Shown one piece after another: positions 23,760 through 34,647 of a stretch of DNA of 64,000 bases. The stretch's first letter is position 1. Every line of letters starts with the position of its first letter. Below the pieces are notes generated by a model. It did not search any database. It was not told the origin of the DNA and saw nothing but the letters and a program-made list of their open reading frames with translations. Location of the stretch: assembly GCA_020747015.1 (NCBI GenBank), contig JAGTJM010000056.1, forward strand, positions 62,001 to 126,000. The letters are read 5' to 3'. Both the position numbers and the translations under genes were made by a program. Origin of the DNA: Pyrenochaeta sp. MPI-SDFR-AT-0127. Its lineage: Eukaryota > Ascomycota > Dothideomycetes > Pleosporales > Cucurbitariaceae.

Positions 23760-26536
23760 ATGGGGGAATCTGCACCTTTCCCGCCCGACATAGTCGATCG
23801 CCAGTCACTCTGTTTCTCCCAACCCAAGCCAGGCATGGTCGTACAGCAGGGCGACGATGGCTTCACCGAAGGACTGTCACAGCTGTTCGACTCCGCTGAG
23901 AGCAATGCTGCCGAGCAGCTCGTCCAACTCAAAAACGCCCTCCGAGAAGCCGACACGGACTCTTTCTGGAGCCTGCTCACCAAAGGATTGGCCACGATTG
24001 CCGACGCACAGTATGCCTTTGTGTCCAAGAGGATCCTGGTTGACGATAAAGATGTCGCCGTCGAACTGCCCCCCATTGGAGAGCCCGGAGCCTGCCTCAT
24101 GGGGGAAGCCTTTTACATCAACGACGATCACGGCAACGGACCTGGCCATCTGAGGAATTTCAAGTACCACGCCTATCGATGTCCCTGCGCCTACATGAAG
24201 CACGATAAGATCTTTGTCATTCCAGAGAGGCTCAATGAATTCATTCTCAACAACCCCAACGACCTCATTATTCCTGGAGAGGCCTACCTAGGCATTCCAC
24301 TGTTTGCTGAAGGGAAGTGCTTTGCGCATTTCGGTGTAATGTGGGGCAAAGAGGGGGCTGCACGGCGTGTACTGAGCTGGAGCTATCTCGAGATGCTCTT
24401 CCATGCCCTGGAAGATATGATATTGGACCGTGTGCTCGAGGGAAACCATTTTGCACAATCAGCACTGTCGGTCAAGGACGAGATACCCAAAATCGTTCCA
24501 CACGAAGCCGTCTCAGTCGCCCAGTCATTGAAACCTTACGCCAGGAGTCTATCGCACGAGCTGAGGACACCCATGCAGGGCGTTGTTGGCATGTTGGACG
24601 TCATGATGGCTAACGTCAAGGAAGCATCAGAAACATTACAGGTTGATCCTCGAACTCGCCAAATACTCGATACTCTGAGGGAGAACATTGAAGCTGTGCA
24701 AGGTTAGTACGACATCTCAACAGTTCACAATATGATTCTCCTCTTCTTTCCACAGAGAAACCTGGACCTAAACCGCCAGACCTTAATGCTGACTCCGCAA
24801 CAGATAGCTCAAGACGCGCAGTCGAAGCAGCCGACAACGTCGTTCATGCCTACGACATGAACATGGGTGTACCAGAAACGCCTCTGTCGCCCATGGACAA
24901 GACACCTGATCAGTGGAACACATTCTGGCGTGAAATGCGTCCTGATCTCATGATTGCAGGTAATGGCATGCCGCGGCCATACCGCGGAGTCAAGAGGCGG
25001 AGGGAGGAGATATCTTGGGCAGATGTCAACCCCAAAGCGCGGGTATCTCGGCCCGCCCGCCGAAGGATACGAGAATCCTTCTCCGAAGAGCCTCCCATGC
25101 GAGGCTCCATATCTTGTCCCCTGGAGGTGACCCCTATGGACTTGGATCAGCTAGAGAAAGCGTGCTCACACGGCGCCGTGTCGGGACGATGTGACTCGAC
25201 AAGCTCGCCAATGTTCGCCTCGGAGCACTCCAAGGTCCCAGGATTGCGCCACACCAACTTGAGGGAGGTCCTCCAATATGTGATAAATGATGCACTCAAA
25301 GTAGGAGGTCGGCCGGACTCCGCTATCGCTGAGGCTACCGATACGGGAGAACGCATCGAAGTACGAACGCGTGGCTCCAACGGCGACGCACACACCAAAT
25401 GGATTCAATGGAATGTGTCTCCCGACGTCCCAGACACGATTCTTATCGATGAACGCGATCTTGCAAAGATGGTGTCCTGCCTCGCTCTAAACGCAATCAA
25501 GTTCACACAGGATGGCTCGATATCACTCCAAGCGATTCTCAGCCCCAAAGGGCGGTACATTGTCATCAACATCAAGGACACGGGCTCGGGCATCCCGGCG
25601 GCCTTCCTGCCTAATCTTTTCAAGCCCTTTTCACGGGAAGACGACTCCACCACTCGACAAAGTGAAGGCCTAGGCCTAGGTCTGATGGTTGCTAAAGGGA
25701 TTGCGCGAAAACTCGGCGGCGATCTTTTCTGTTTGCGCTCGCACGTGTCCGGGCCGGCCAAGGGGTCAGAGTTTGAGATGCGTGTTCCTCTGACACCAGG
25801 CGAGATCTGCAGTCGCCCCGCAACACCTTTCGGCTCGCCTACACCTTCCATCAAGTCTCGAATGTCTGTCGATCCCGAGATACCACGACTCGACATCAGT
25901 CGCACGCCCGTCACGCCACCCCTGACATCGGATCCGTTCAAGAGCGATCGCGAGCGTCGAGCGCCACTCACTGCATTAGACACACCATCGATTACTGTGC
26001 ATACAACGGGCGATGATTTCGGTCTCATTACCCCGCGCACCACATCATCACCTCCACGTCGGCGTGCCGTTTCCCGAACACGTGCGCTTTCTACTGAACA
26101 AGAAGCGATTCCGTCTGATCTTGCTCTTCATTTACCACTCAACATGCTAGTTGTAGATGACAATGCCATCAACCGAAAAGTTCTCGTCAACATGTTGTCT
26201 AGGCTGGGGTACAAGAACGTGTCCACGGCGTTCAATGGTAATGACGCGGTCGATGCTATGCGCCGTAATGCTCGTGGACCCGCAGCCGAGGCCATTGATG
26301 TCGTTCTCATGGACCTCTGGATGCCTTTGCTGGATGGCTTCCAGGCTTCTCAGACCATCTTATCGATGCAAGAGTTTGAAAACGGCAGGAAGCCGACGAT
26401 TCTGGCCGTCAGCGCAGACATCACAGATGCCGCTCTTGAGAAGGCGGTCAAGAGCGGGATGAAGGGTTTCGTTACCAAGCCCTTTGTCACACGAGATATC
26501 GCCCGGTTGATCCGGACATATTGTGCCAGTCGATGA
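23760..26536 (+). CDS. GAF-containing hybrid histidine kinase/response regulator
   Basis: Two exons, 23760-24702 and 24756-26536, giving 907 aa. Residues about 55-230 look like a GAF sensor domain. The H box is SLSHELRTPMQG with phospho-acceptor His near 266. The N box is ALNAIKFTQDG near 557, G1 is DTGSGIP, the F region is LFKPFSRED and G2 is EGLGLGLMVAKG. After a Ser/Pro/Thr-rich linker (about 655-775) comes a receiver domain with LVVDDNAINRK, phospho-acceptor Asp near 834 (LMDLWMP), the switch AVSADIT and lysine in TKPF. There is no membrane segment, so it is cytosolic or nuclear. About 290 residues separate the H and N boxes, far more than usual, and this insert is basic. It should pass phosphate through an Ypd1-type protein. 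The signal is unknown. Confidence 0.92.
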
Positions 26537-27889
26537 AATCTACATTGATCTGAGCCAAACTTAATATTCTCCCAAGAACACTGTTTTCTTGGGTTTATTC
26601 CACCACATATGCCCCTTGTGGTACAAGTGGTATTATGTACATTACTCAGGCGACACCAGGCCATGGCTGGTTTAGTGTTGCCATGTTCATGATGACGAAT
26701 AGCATTTGATAGAGACCATGGCTCACTTTTGGCGTTCTGGGGCGGAAAGGCCTACCCACAGGCCTTGGGTTATCTATCTTCGATACCCCTACTGACGATT
26801 TTGGCGATGATTTGGCAAAGCTGGGTGGATATGAGAGGAAAGAGAGATGTTGTAACGGATAATAGACTATCCTATAATGAAAGAGATATAAGTGAATAAA
26901 TCACTTCAAACAGAAACACACACGTTTGTTTCCAGCACTTGATGCTCTTCCACAGTGAATGCGCACGCAAATGTGCTCATGAGTTTCTCTGAGCAGGGGG
27001 CCGGAACAAGTACCCGAGAGCCACGTTTGCATCCAAGACGATCTCGAACGATCTTGGAAACCCTGCAGCTGAAGCAGCCCCTTGATGAGGCTCTGATGAT
27101 GGCGTAGGACAACGGTTGCGCCGGCACCTGAGCAATGATGTAGCTGAGTGGGGGGAGGGGGGTCACACACCTGAATCGCGGGGCAAAAATTGGGTTAGTA
27201 ACCACTGACCAAAAGCCGAGTATTCCGAACGCAGCGCCATGGGGCATCGGAATCATGCCGCATATGCCTGGTTTGGTTGCAAACAGTCGTCAACAGTCGT
27301 TCGCCGTCGGATACGTAGCTCAAGGGCGAAGACTGTGCTTCGACGGGCAGACAAAACTACAGTGTGTTTCATGTATAGAACTTGTCGGTTTGCAAGATTC
27401 CACAGAACACGATCGAACCTTCCTCGTGTGGAAGTAGAGTGTGTGTGTCAGTGCTGGTGTGGCTTAGCGTTTATTTTGTGTCGTAGCGTAGCGTGGGCGG
27501 GCGAGACAACGAGAGGACAGATTTCTGACCATCGACGAGCCGAAGTTTTTTGGAACTTCCAGTTTTTGCCCATTCCACTCCCCCCGTTAAAAAAGAAAGC
27601 CGAGTTTGCCGTTTCCTTTTGGACAACAAAAAAAAAATTTGCGACTGCAGATCCGTCCTTCCTTTTCTCTCTTGCGCGCCTGCCACCAGCCCTACGCTCT
27701 CTTTTATCGCAAACAGACATACTTTTTGTCACATCGGATTCTGCAAGTACCGACGCGCCCAGCCTCAACTGGTACATACGTCAACGCGCGCAATCGAGTC
27801 ACAAAAAGCCGACCATTTCCTAACGAGCCGACTATCGACGATTCTCGAGGACTAGGGATATTCCACATAGAAGAAAGGCTGCAGGAGGA
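26537..27889. other. Intergenic; leader of SERCA gene at right end
   Basis: Frames of 90-195 codons occur on both strands but overlap and lack domains. 27.55-27.89 kb is rich in pyrimidines and includes an A-run near 27,628-27,637. I interpret it as promoter and 5' UTR of the calcium ATPase gene. Confidence 0.5.
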
Positions 27890-30800
27890 ATGGAGAATGC
27901 ATACACAAAGACGCCTGCTGAGGCGCTCAGAGCGTTCCAGGTAACAGAGGAGCGAGGTCTCTCAGGACAGCAGGTCAAGAGCTTGCGAGAGAAGCATGGC
28001 AGAAATGGTATGTCGCGATTCTTGTACGAATTCTGGGGAGGCACGGGGATTAGCTCTCGAAGCTCCGAGCACAGCGCAAATGCTAACACAACGAAACAGC
28101 CCTGCCAGAAGACCCGCCAACGCCCATCTGGGAGCTCATTTTGGAGCAATTCAAGGATCAGCTCGTCATAATCCTGCTAGGCTCGGCGGCTGTGTCATTT
28201 GTCCTTGCGCTGTTTGAGCAGGAGGAGGGCTGGACTGCATTTGTAGACCCGGCAGTCGTAAGTACTTGTACTCCAAAGACACTGGTTGCATGCGCTCACA
28301 GTAATTCTCCCTAGATCCTCACCATCCTCATTCTCAACGCCGTCGTCGGTGTCTCGCAAGAAACCAGCGCCGAGAAGGCTATCGCCGCGCTCCAGGAATA
28401 CTCGGCCAACGAAGCAAAGGTCGTTCGCGATGGCCACATTACGCGCATCAAGGCGGACGAACTGGTTCCTGGCGATATCATCTCAGTCGCAATTGGCGAC
28501 AGGATACCCGCTGATTGCAGAATCCTGTCTATCCAGAGCAACAGCTTCAACATTGACCAGTCTATCTTGACTGGTGAGAGCGAGAGCGTGCCCAAGGACA
28601 CTAAGACTGTCAAGGACGCGAGTGCCGTCAAGCAGGATCAGGTCAATATGCTGTTCTCTGGCACCACGGTTGTAACGGGACATGCGACTGCGTTGGTGGT
28701 CTTGACGGGTGGAAACACTGCAATTGGAGATATCCATGAGAGCATCACGGCACAAATTTCTGCGCCCACGCCGCTCAAGGAGAAGCTCAACGACTTTGGC
28801 GACCAGCTGGCAAAGGTTATCACCGGTATCTGCATCTTGGTTTGGCTCATCAATATCCGCAACTTCAACGACCCAAGCCACGGAAGCTTCACCAAGGGCG
28901 CAATTTACTACCTCAAGATTGCCGTTTCGCTCGGTGTCGCCGCTATTCCCGAGGGCCTGGCTGTGGTTATTACGACGTGTTTGGCTCTTGGCACCAGGAA
29001 AATGGCGGCGAGGAACGCTGTTGTGCGAAGTCTCCCATCGGTCGAGACGCTGGGAAGCTGCAGTGTCATTTGCTCAGATAAGACAGGAACTCTGACTACG
29101 AACCAAATGAGCGTTAGCAAAATGGTCTTCATCAGCGAGGATGGAAAGGGACTCGAGGAGTTTGATGTTGAGGGCACCAGCTTTGCGCCTGAAGGCCAGG
29201 TCTCGTTCCAGGGCAAGCCGCTGGAGAATCTCGCTGCTCAGTCCGCCACTGTGCGCCAAATCTGCGAAGTCACTGCGCTTTGCAACGATGCAGCTCTATC
29301 CTACGACAACAAGAATGGTACTTACAGCCTTGTTGGTGAACCTACCGAGGGTGCGCTCCGTGTTCTCGTTGAGAAGGTCGGCACTCCTGACGCAAAGGTC
29401 AACGCAAGCCGCGCCAGCACTTCCCCCGAAGACCGCCTCGACTTCTCGACCAAGCACTACGAAAGCCAATACTCACGCCTAGCTACCTATGAATTCTCCC
29501 GCGACCGCAAGAGTATGTCAGTCCTCGTCAAGAACGGTGCTGCGCAGAAGCTACTCGTAAAGGGTGCCCCGGAATCCATCCTCGACCGCTGCACGAGCGT
29601 TATCGTTGGCAAGAACGGCAAGAAGGTGGCTCTGAACAAGCAACTCGCCAGCCTCATCAACAAGGAAGTCGTCGACTACGGTAACCGCGGTCTCCGTGTC
29701 ATCGCTGTTGCATCCGTTGAGGATGTTGGCTCAAACCCCCTTCTCGCCAAGGCCAAGACGACCAAGGAGTACACGCAACTTGAGCAGAAGATGACCCTGA
29801 TCGGCCTCGTTGGCATGTTGGATCCCCCTCGCCCTGAGGTTCGCGCTTCAATCGCAAAGTGCCGCTCAGCTGGTATCCGTGTCGTAGTCATTACTGGAGA
29901 CAATCAAAGCACCGCCGAGTCCATCTGTCGCGAAATCGGCGTTTTCGGGCCCAATGAAGATTTGACTGGTAAATCCTTTACTGGCCGCCAATTTGATGAC
30001 CTCAGCGAGGCTGACAAGATGCACGCTGCTAAACACGCTTCTCTGTTTTCCCGCACCGAGCCCACCCACAAGAGCAAGCTCGTTGATCTCCTTCAACAAG
30101 CTGGCGAGGTGGTTGCCATGACCGGTGATGGTGTGAATGACGCGCCTGCCCTTAAGAAAGCCGACATTGGTGTAGCCATGGGATCCGGAACTGACGTCGC
30201 TAAACTCGCCGCGGACATGGTCCTTGTAGACGATAACTTCGCCACCATTGAAGGTGCCGTTGAAGAAGGCCGTTCCATCTACAACAACACACAGCAGTTT
30301 ATCCGCTACCTGATCTCCTCCAACATCGGCGAAGTCGTCTCCATCTTCTTGACTGCAGCGATGGGCATGCCTGAAGCACTCATCCCTGTCCAGCTCCTCT
30401 GGGTAAACCTCGTCACTGATGGCCTTCCCGCCACTGCCTTGTCCTTCAACCCACCTGACCATGATGTTATGAAGCGCCAACCCCGCAAGCGCGATGAACC
30501 CCTCATCTCTGGCTGGCTCTTCTTCCGCTATATGGTAATTGGTACCTACGTCGGTGCTGCAACCGTTGGTGGCTATGCATGGTGGTTTATGTTCAACAGC
30601 GCTGGTCCTCAGATTTCCTTCTACCAGCTCCGCCATTTCCACTCGTGCTCGGCCAAGTTCCCAGAGATTGGCTGTGAGATGTTCTCGGACAGCTCTGCGC
30701 AGGCGGCTTCTACGGTTTCCCTGAGCATCTTGGTTGTCATCGAGATGCTCAACGCTATGAACGCTCTGTCGAGCTCAGAGTCTCTATTGACACTGCCACT

Positions 30801-31123
30801 ATGGGAGAACATGATGCTTGTCTACGCTATCTGTCTCTCCATGGCACTTCACTTCGCTCTTCTCTACGTTCCCTTCCTCCAAGGTCTTTTCAGCGTCATC
30901 CCGCTGGACTGGAATGAGTGGCAAGCTGTCCTGTACATCAGCGCGCCAATCATGTAAGTTTTAACCTCTGCTCTATCAAACGCCAAACAAAACTAACACA
31001 TCAAACAGTGTAATCGACGAGATTCTCAAAGCCCTAGAACGCAAGTTCTTCATCCAAAAGGGTAACGAGAAGTTAGAACTAGCAGAGAAGGCCGAGCAGA
31101 ATGGTCACCCAAAGAAGGAGTAG
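27890..31123 (+). CDS. srcA: SERCA-type ER calcium-transporting P-type ATPase
   Basis: Four exons: 27890-28007, 28100-28257, 28315-30953 and 31009-31123, giving 1009 aa, the usual SERCA length. Seen motifs: actuator LTGESESV, ion-site helix AAIPEGLAVV, phosphorylation site CSDKTGTLT with Asp near 347, nucleotide-binding KGAPES, and hinge MTGDGVNDAPALKKADIG. The luminal loop between helices 7 and 8 is long and carries two cysteines (CSAKFPEIGC), as in animal SERCA and unlike Golgi PMR1-type pumps. The C-terminal exon ends in a Lys/Glu-rich tail (KKE) that could act in ER retention. It should pump cytosolic calcium into the ER. The symbol follows the Aspergillus SERCA name; the Neurospora name is nca-1. 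Confidence 0.95.
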
Positions 31124-31858
31124 ATTTCCCTTTTTCTGTTTTACAGATCGTGCTCGCATCTCGACAGCCCGCGCTATATCAAGATGACGGAGCCACGACG
31201 TGTACCATAAGCCTTTGATTGGATTGGAGAGGAACCCTTTTTCAACCGCCCATTTGCATTTGCATCGCGTATAGACAGACCCCAGGGGAAAGGAAGTTTG
31301 CTCGCTATTTTCAAAGCCCTTGTACAGCCCTATATGGGGCATCGCACGCACGCCTATTCGCGTCATCCTATTGCTATTTTACTTTGTTATCGCGCAATAC
31401 TTACTATAGAAGGTCAGGAAGACGGGGATAGCGAGGGAGGCAGGGTTTGTCGAGTCTACACCCCCGATGTCGAAGGACAAGGGCCTGTAGCCTGAGACGA
31501 CCTTTTCTTTGGTGACGAGGCGATGGATTATTGGTAGCAGTCGTAGTCAGTGTATATAAATGCACAAATAAGAATTGAGACATATTCCACTCCATATTAC
31601 TTTTTGGGCTGAGTTTTGAAGTGATTATACCTCACTGTTGGCTATTGGTACTGAGAGTGTACAAAGATTGAATCATGTCAGTAATTTATCGTGCCATGAT
31701 AGCCATGGCCTAGAAAGAGCTACGAGACTCTGCAAAGCTCCATATATACCCAAATTCCGTACCCAAGCGGTCTCAGATGACGTAGTGGATTGCATGCGCA
31801 AATATAATCTCACCTTTGCCATTCCAAGCTGGAAACATTACGATTCCTCCACTTCACT
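31124..31858. other. Convergent 3' flanks
   Basis: The tail-to-tail spacer between the SERCA gene (+) and the AT-hook protein gene (-) holds only short frames. No gene is called. Confidence 0.6.
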
Positions 31859-34024
31859 CTAATCCTCCTCAATCCCACCATCATACTTAGCAAACAACCT
31901 CCTCCCGGTCTCCTCCAACTCATCCTCATCCTCCCTCCACCGCAACGCCGCCTCATGCACGCCCACAAACTCCATGAGCACATGTTTCCCCCCCGCATTC
32001 TCCATCGGCTTCCCCATGAGCAGGAGATGCAAATCAAGCCTGAGCTGCAAATACCCATTTCCGCAAAACACCACGTCCAATTTGTACGCCTCGGCGCTCG
32101 TCGAGAGCCGCGTCGGCCGGAAACTTGCATGCGGCGGCGCCTCAAAGGGGAGGATTGTGTAGCTCATCGACCGCGGTGGGAGCGAGAGACGCGCTGTGTA
32201 TGTGCTTGCGGAGGTGGAACCTGCAAGGGGAGAGATTGTGAGTGTGCGTTGCCCAAAATTGTACTTGTCCACGTGGGTGAGGCTGTATTTAGGGCAGTGC
32301 AGGTTCCACACGCCCTTGAGCGGGCCGAGGGGCACGGGGAGTCGTGCGGGTATGGCGAGTGCGAGGAGGGATTCTGCTTTTATGAAGCGCTCGTTTGCGT
32401 CTTCGAGGAGTGCAGAGTCGCTCGCAGCTGTGGGTTGTGCTTTGAGTGAAAGCGACGGGTCTTGTTTGGACAGGCGGAGCAGTTTTTCGCGTTTGGCGTT
32501 ACATCCTGTTGCTTTGTTCAAGCAGGGCAGAGGTCCTGCTGCGTCGTTGGCATCTCTCCAGCGCAGATACTGAGCGAGATATTCGTGCTCGTCTGTGAAG
32601 TTTACGGTGCGTTGACTGGCCTTGAACGCCTCCATGAACATCCTTGTATCGCTCTCTTCGTGCATTTCGCGGATTTTCTTCTTCTTCCTGATCTCCGGGG
32701 TGATGAAAGGGTCGATTTCTGCGCCTGAGCGAGAGTACGGCTTCCCAACTCGAGTGGAACCTTCTTTGACGCTCATGGATGACGAAGAGCCGGTCGATGT
32801 TGCGGTGGATGCAGCACGCCCGCGAGGCCGGGGCTTCGGCTCATCACTCAAGGGTTGCGTGTATCGGAGGAGATTGGAAGATGTAAGATAGTTCTGGCCT
32901 TCAATACTGTTATTAGATGAGAACTGGTTTCCGCTGCTAGCGTTCAATGCATATGAGTGTGTGGTAGGCGCAGATTCTGGGGGTTGGCCACTTTCGGTTT
33001 TACTTGGGGAGAGGTCAATGGTTGGACCTTTTTCCGTTCTCTTGCGCAAGGAGGTATTTGTGCTTGACAGTTGCAAGTTGGAGGGGATAGGGTTCGTTAG
33101 GGTAGCGTTCAACGACTTGAGCAGCTGCGAAGAGGGTGTTTCAGTGGCGAGTACTTGAGTGTTCACATGATTGGCCTTTGTGTGCTTATGTTGTGATCGT
33201 TTAGTTGTTCTCGCCAGCTGAGACGGTGAATTCCAGGGAAGGGGAACGGGTGTCTGCTGTGGTGTTGTTGCATAAGGTGTAGCAGTTAATTGTGTAAGAG
33301 TCTTGGCCTGGCCTCCAGAATCCTTTGTATGTGTGTTCTTACGTGGCCTTCCTCTCTTCTTCTTAGGGTTGTTCTCGCTAGACAGAGTTTCACCGGCCGT
33401 ATCATTGGCCTTACTCTTAGTGGTATTCACCTTCGTACGATGTCGTTCGTTCTTGCTACTGGGTTTGTTCTTATGTGATTTCTTTGATGGCTGAGCTACA
33501 CCGGTTGGATCACCAAAGCTTGCACTAAGGTCACCCATAGTCACCTTTAGATCTTGTAGGAATTCATCGCCAAAAAGAGAGGTTCTGTTGCTCATATCAT
33601 TGCGCGGTACTTTCAGAACGCCCGCATTACCTTCACTTTCTCTCTTTCGTTTTTTGGCAGATGTGCGCTTAGCACTCATGGCCTTTTCTTTCTTTCTGTT
33701 CTTTTCGATATTGTCTGCCGAGCTCGTAGTCATAGGCGCTTCAACAATTACTGGTGTACGAGGCGTCTTCTTTATTACCTCTGCCTCTACTCTGCCCTGC
33801 ACTTCAGTTTGCTGTTTCTGCTTCTTCTTGTCTTTCCTCCTATGAGTCACGTTACCTCCTTGGGCTTCCTCGCTCACTGGATGTACGACCTCGCTTTGCA
33901 TGGTCGCGGCTGGCGCACGTGTGTCATCATGGAAGTCCCTAGTATTGAACGAAGGACGCACGATCGACGGCGATCCACCATAGAGGTGGTTTCGAGGAAC
34001 TGGATAGAGACCAAAAGGTGGCAT
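31859..34024 (-). CDS. Lysine-rich protein with AT-hook and C-terminal conserved domain
   Basis: Single exon, 721 aa. The N-terminal two thirds is low-complexity, rich in Lys, Ser, Thr and Asn, with several nuclear-localisation-like clusters (HRRKDKKKQK near 61-70, KKRKRE near 124-129) and an AT-hook core KKKRGRPRK at 221-229. The C-terminal about 200 residues look folded, with GVWNLHCPKY, an alternating beta-like stretch (LTISPLAG, YTARLSLPP, SYTILPFE) and an acidic end (GGIEED). It is probably nuclear and DNA-binding. The C-terminal domain is not one I can name with confidence, though the W-x-L-x-C-P pattern recurs in uncharacterised fungal proteins. The start is the first ATG of the frame. 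Confidence 0.75.
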   Translation of the reverse strand: MPPFGLYPVPRNHLYGGSPSIVRPSFNTRDFHDDTRAPAATMQSEVVHPVSEEAQGGNVTHRRKDKKKQKQQTEVQGRVEAEVIKKTPRTPVIVEAPMTTSSADNIEKNRKKEKAMSAKRTSAKKRKRESEGNAGVLKVPRNDMSNRTSLFGDEFLQDLKVTMGDLSASFGDPTGVAQPSKKSHKNKPSSKNERHRTKVNTTKSKANDTAGETLSSENNPKKKRGRPRKNTHTKDSGGQAKTLTQLTATPYATTPQQTPVPLPWNSPSQLARTTKRSQHKHTKANHVNTQVLATETPSSQLLKSLNATLTNPIPSNLQLSSTNTSLRKRTEKGPTIDLSPSKTESGQPPESAPTTHSYALNASSGNQFSSNNSIEGQNYLTSSNLLRYTQPLSDEPKPRPRGRAASTATSTGSSSSMSVKEGSTRVGKPYSRSGAEIDPFITPEIRKKKKIREMHEESDTRMFMEAFKASQRTVNFTDEHEYLAQYLRWRDANDAAGPLPCLNKATGCNAKREKLLRLSKQDPSLSLKAQPTAASDSALLEDANERFIKAESLLALAIPARLPVPLGPLKGVWNLHCPKYSLTHVDKYNFGQRTLTISPLAGSTSASTYTARLSLPPRSMSYTILPFEAPPHASFRPTRLSTSAEAYKLDVVFCGNGYLQLRLDLHLLLMGKPMENAGGKHVLMEFVGVHEAALRWREDEDELEETGRRLFAKYDGGIEED

Positions 34025-34647
34025 TTTTTGTTTTCGAGTGGATGCTCAGGCGCCGCCTTTTCGATGTTGAGCACGGAGGACGTAGTTGCGACTGCTGCGA
34101 TGACCGTTGAAGTAGACTTGTGGAATACAAAGGATCTACGGAACAGGTGCGGCGCTTTCAGAGGCACGAAGAATGCGCGCATAGATGTTGCGGTGCAAGT
34201 GCAGAGCTTGGTATGATGGTAAAACCTGTGTTTTGTAGAGACAGGAAGAGCAAACTCGTCGAGATTGCGACTGTCAAACAAGTAAACAAGCACTAACAAC
34301 CGCAAGTGAAAGTGAACAAATGTCCAAACTCTACGCTCACCACAACATTCACTATGAGCCAACTGCAGGTTAGGCGTTTTGATTAAATTTGGAACGTGGA
34401 AACTTTTCAGGGCGAGTGCTTTACGGAACATGAGATGGTAAGAGCAGCATGACTACGGACATCAGCACGGCAAGCGCTTTCAGCACGCCGCATCGATCAC
34501 ATTGGAAACAAGTCAATGATATTTGAAGCGAATACTATTGATCAGAAAAAGCTCAACCACAAGAGAGTAGAGGATAGCGTGTTTGGCAACCAAAATATCT
34601 AGAACGAGAGAATTGCTGGAGCTACAACACAAAATGAGCTTTTTGTT
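34025..34647. other. Intergenic, no gene
   Basis: The upstream flank of the AT-hook gene meets the 3' flank of the acyl-CoA ligase gene. A 185-codon minus frame (34431-33874) overlaps the coding start and has no domain. Confidence 0.5.

Noticed and set aside
25405..26043. 212-codon minus-strand frame
   Set aside because: Antisense shadow of the histidine kinase gene with no domain.
26906..27256. 116-codon minus-strand frame with a CFSC motif
   Set aside because: No recognisable family and overlapped by other frames; evidence is too thin.
29866..30642. 258-codon minus-strand frame
   Set aside because: Antisense shadow of the SERCA catalytic region; its openness follows from the codon bias of the sense gene.
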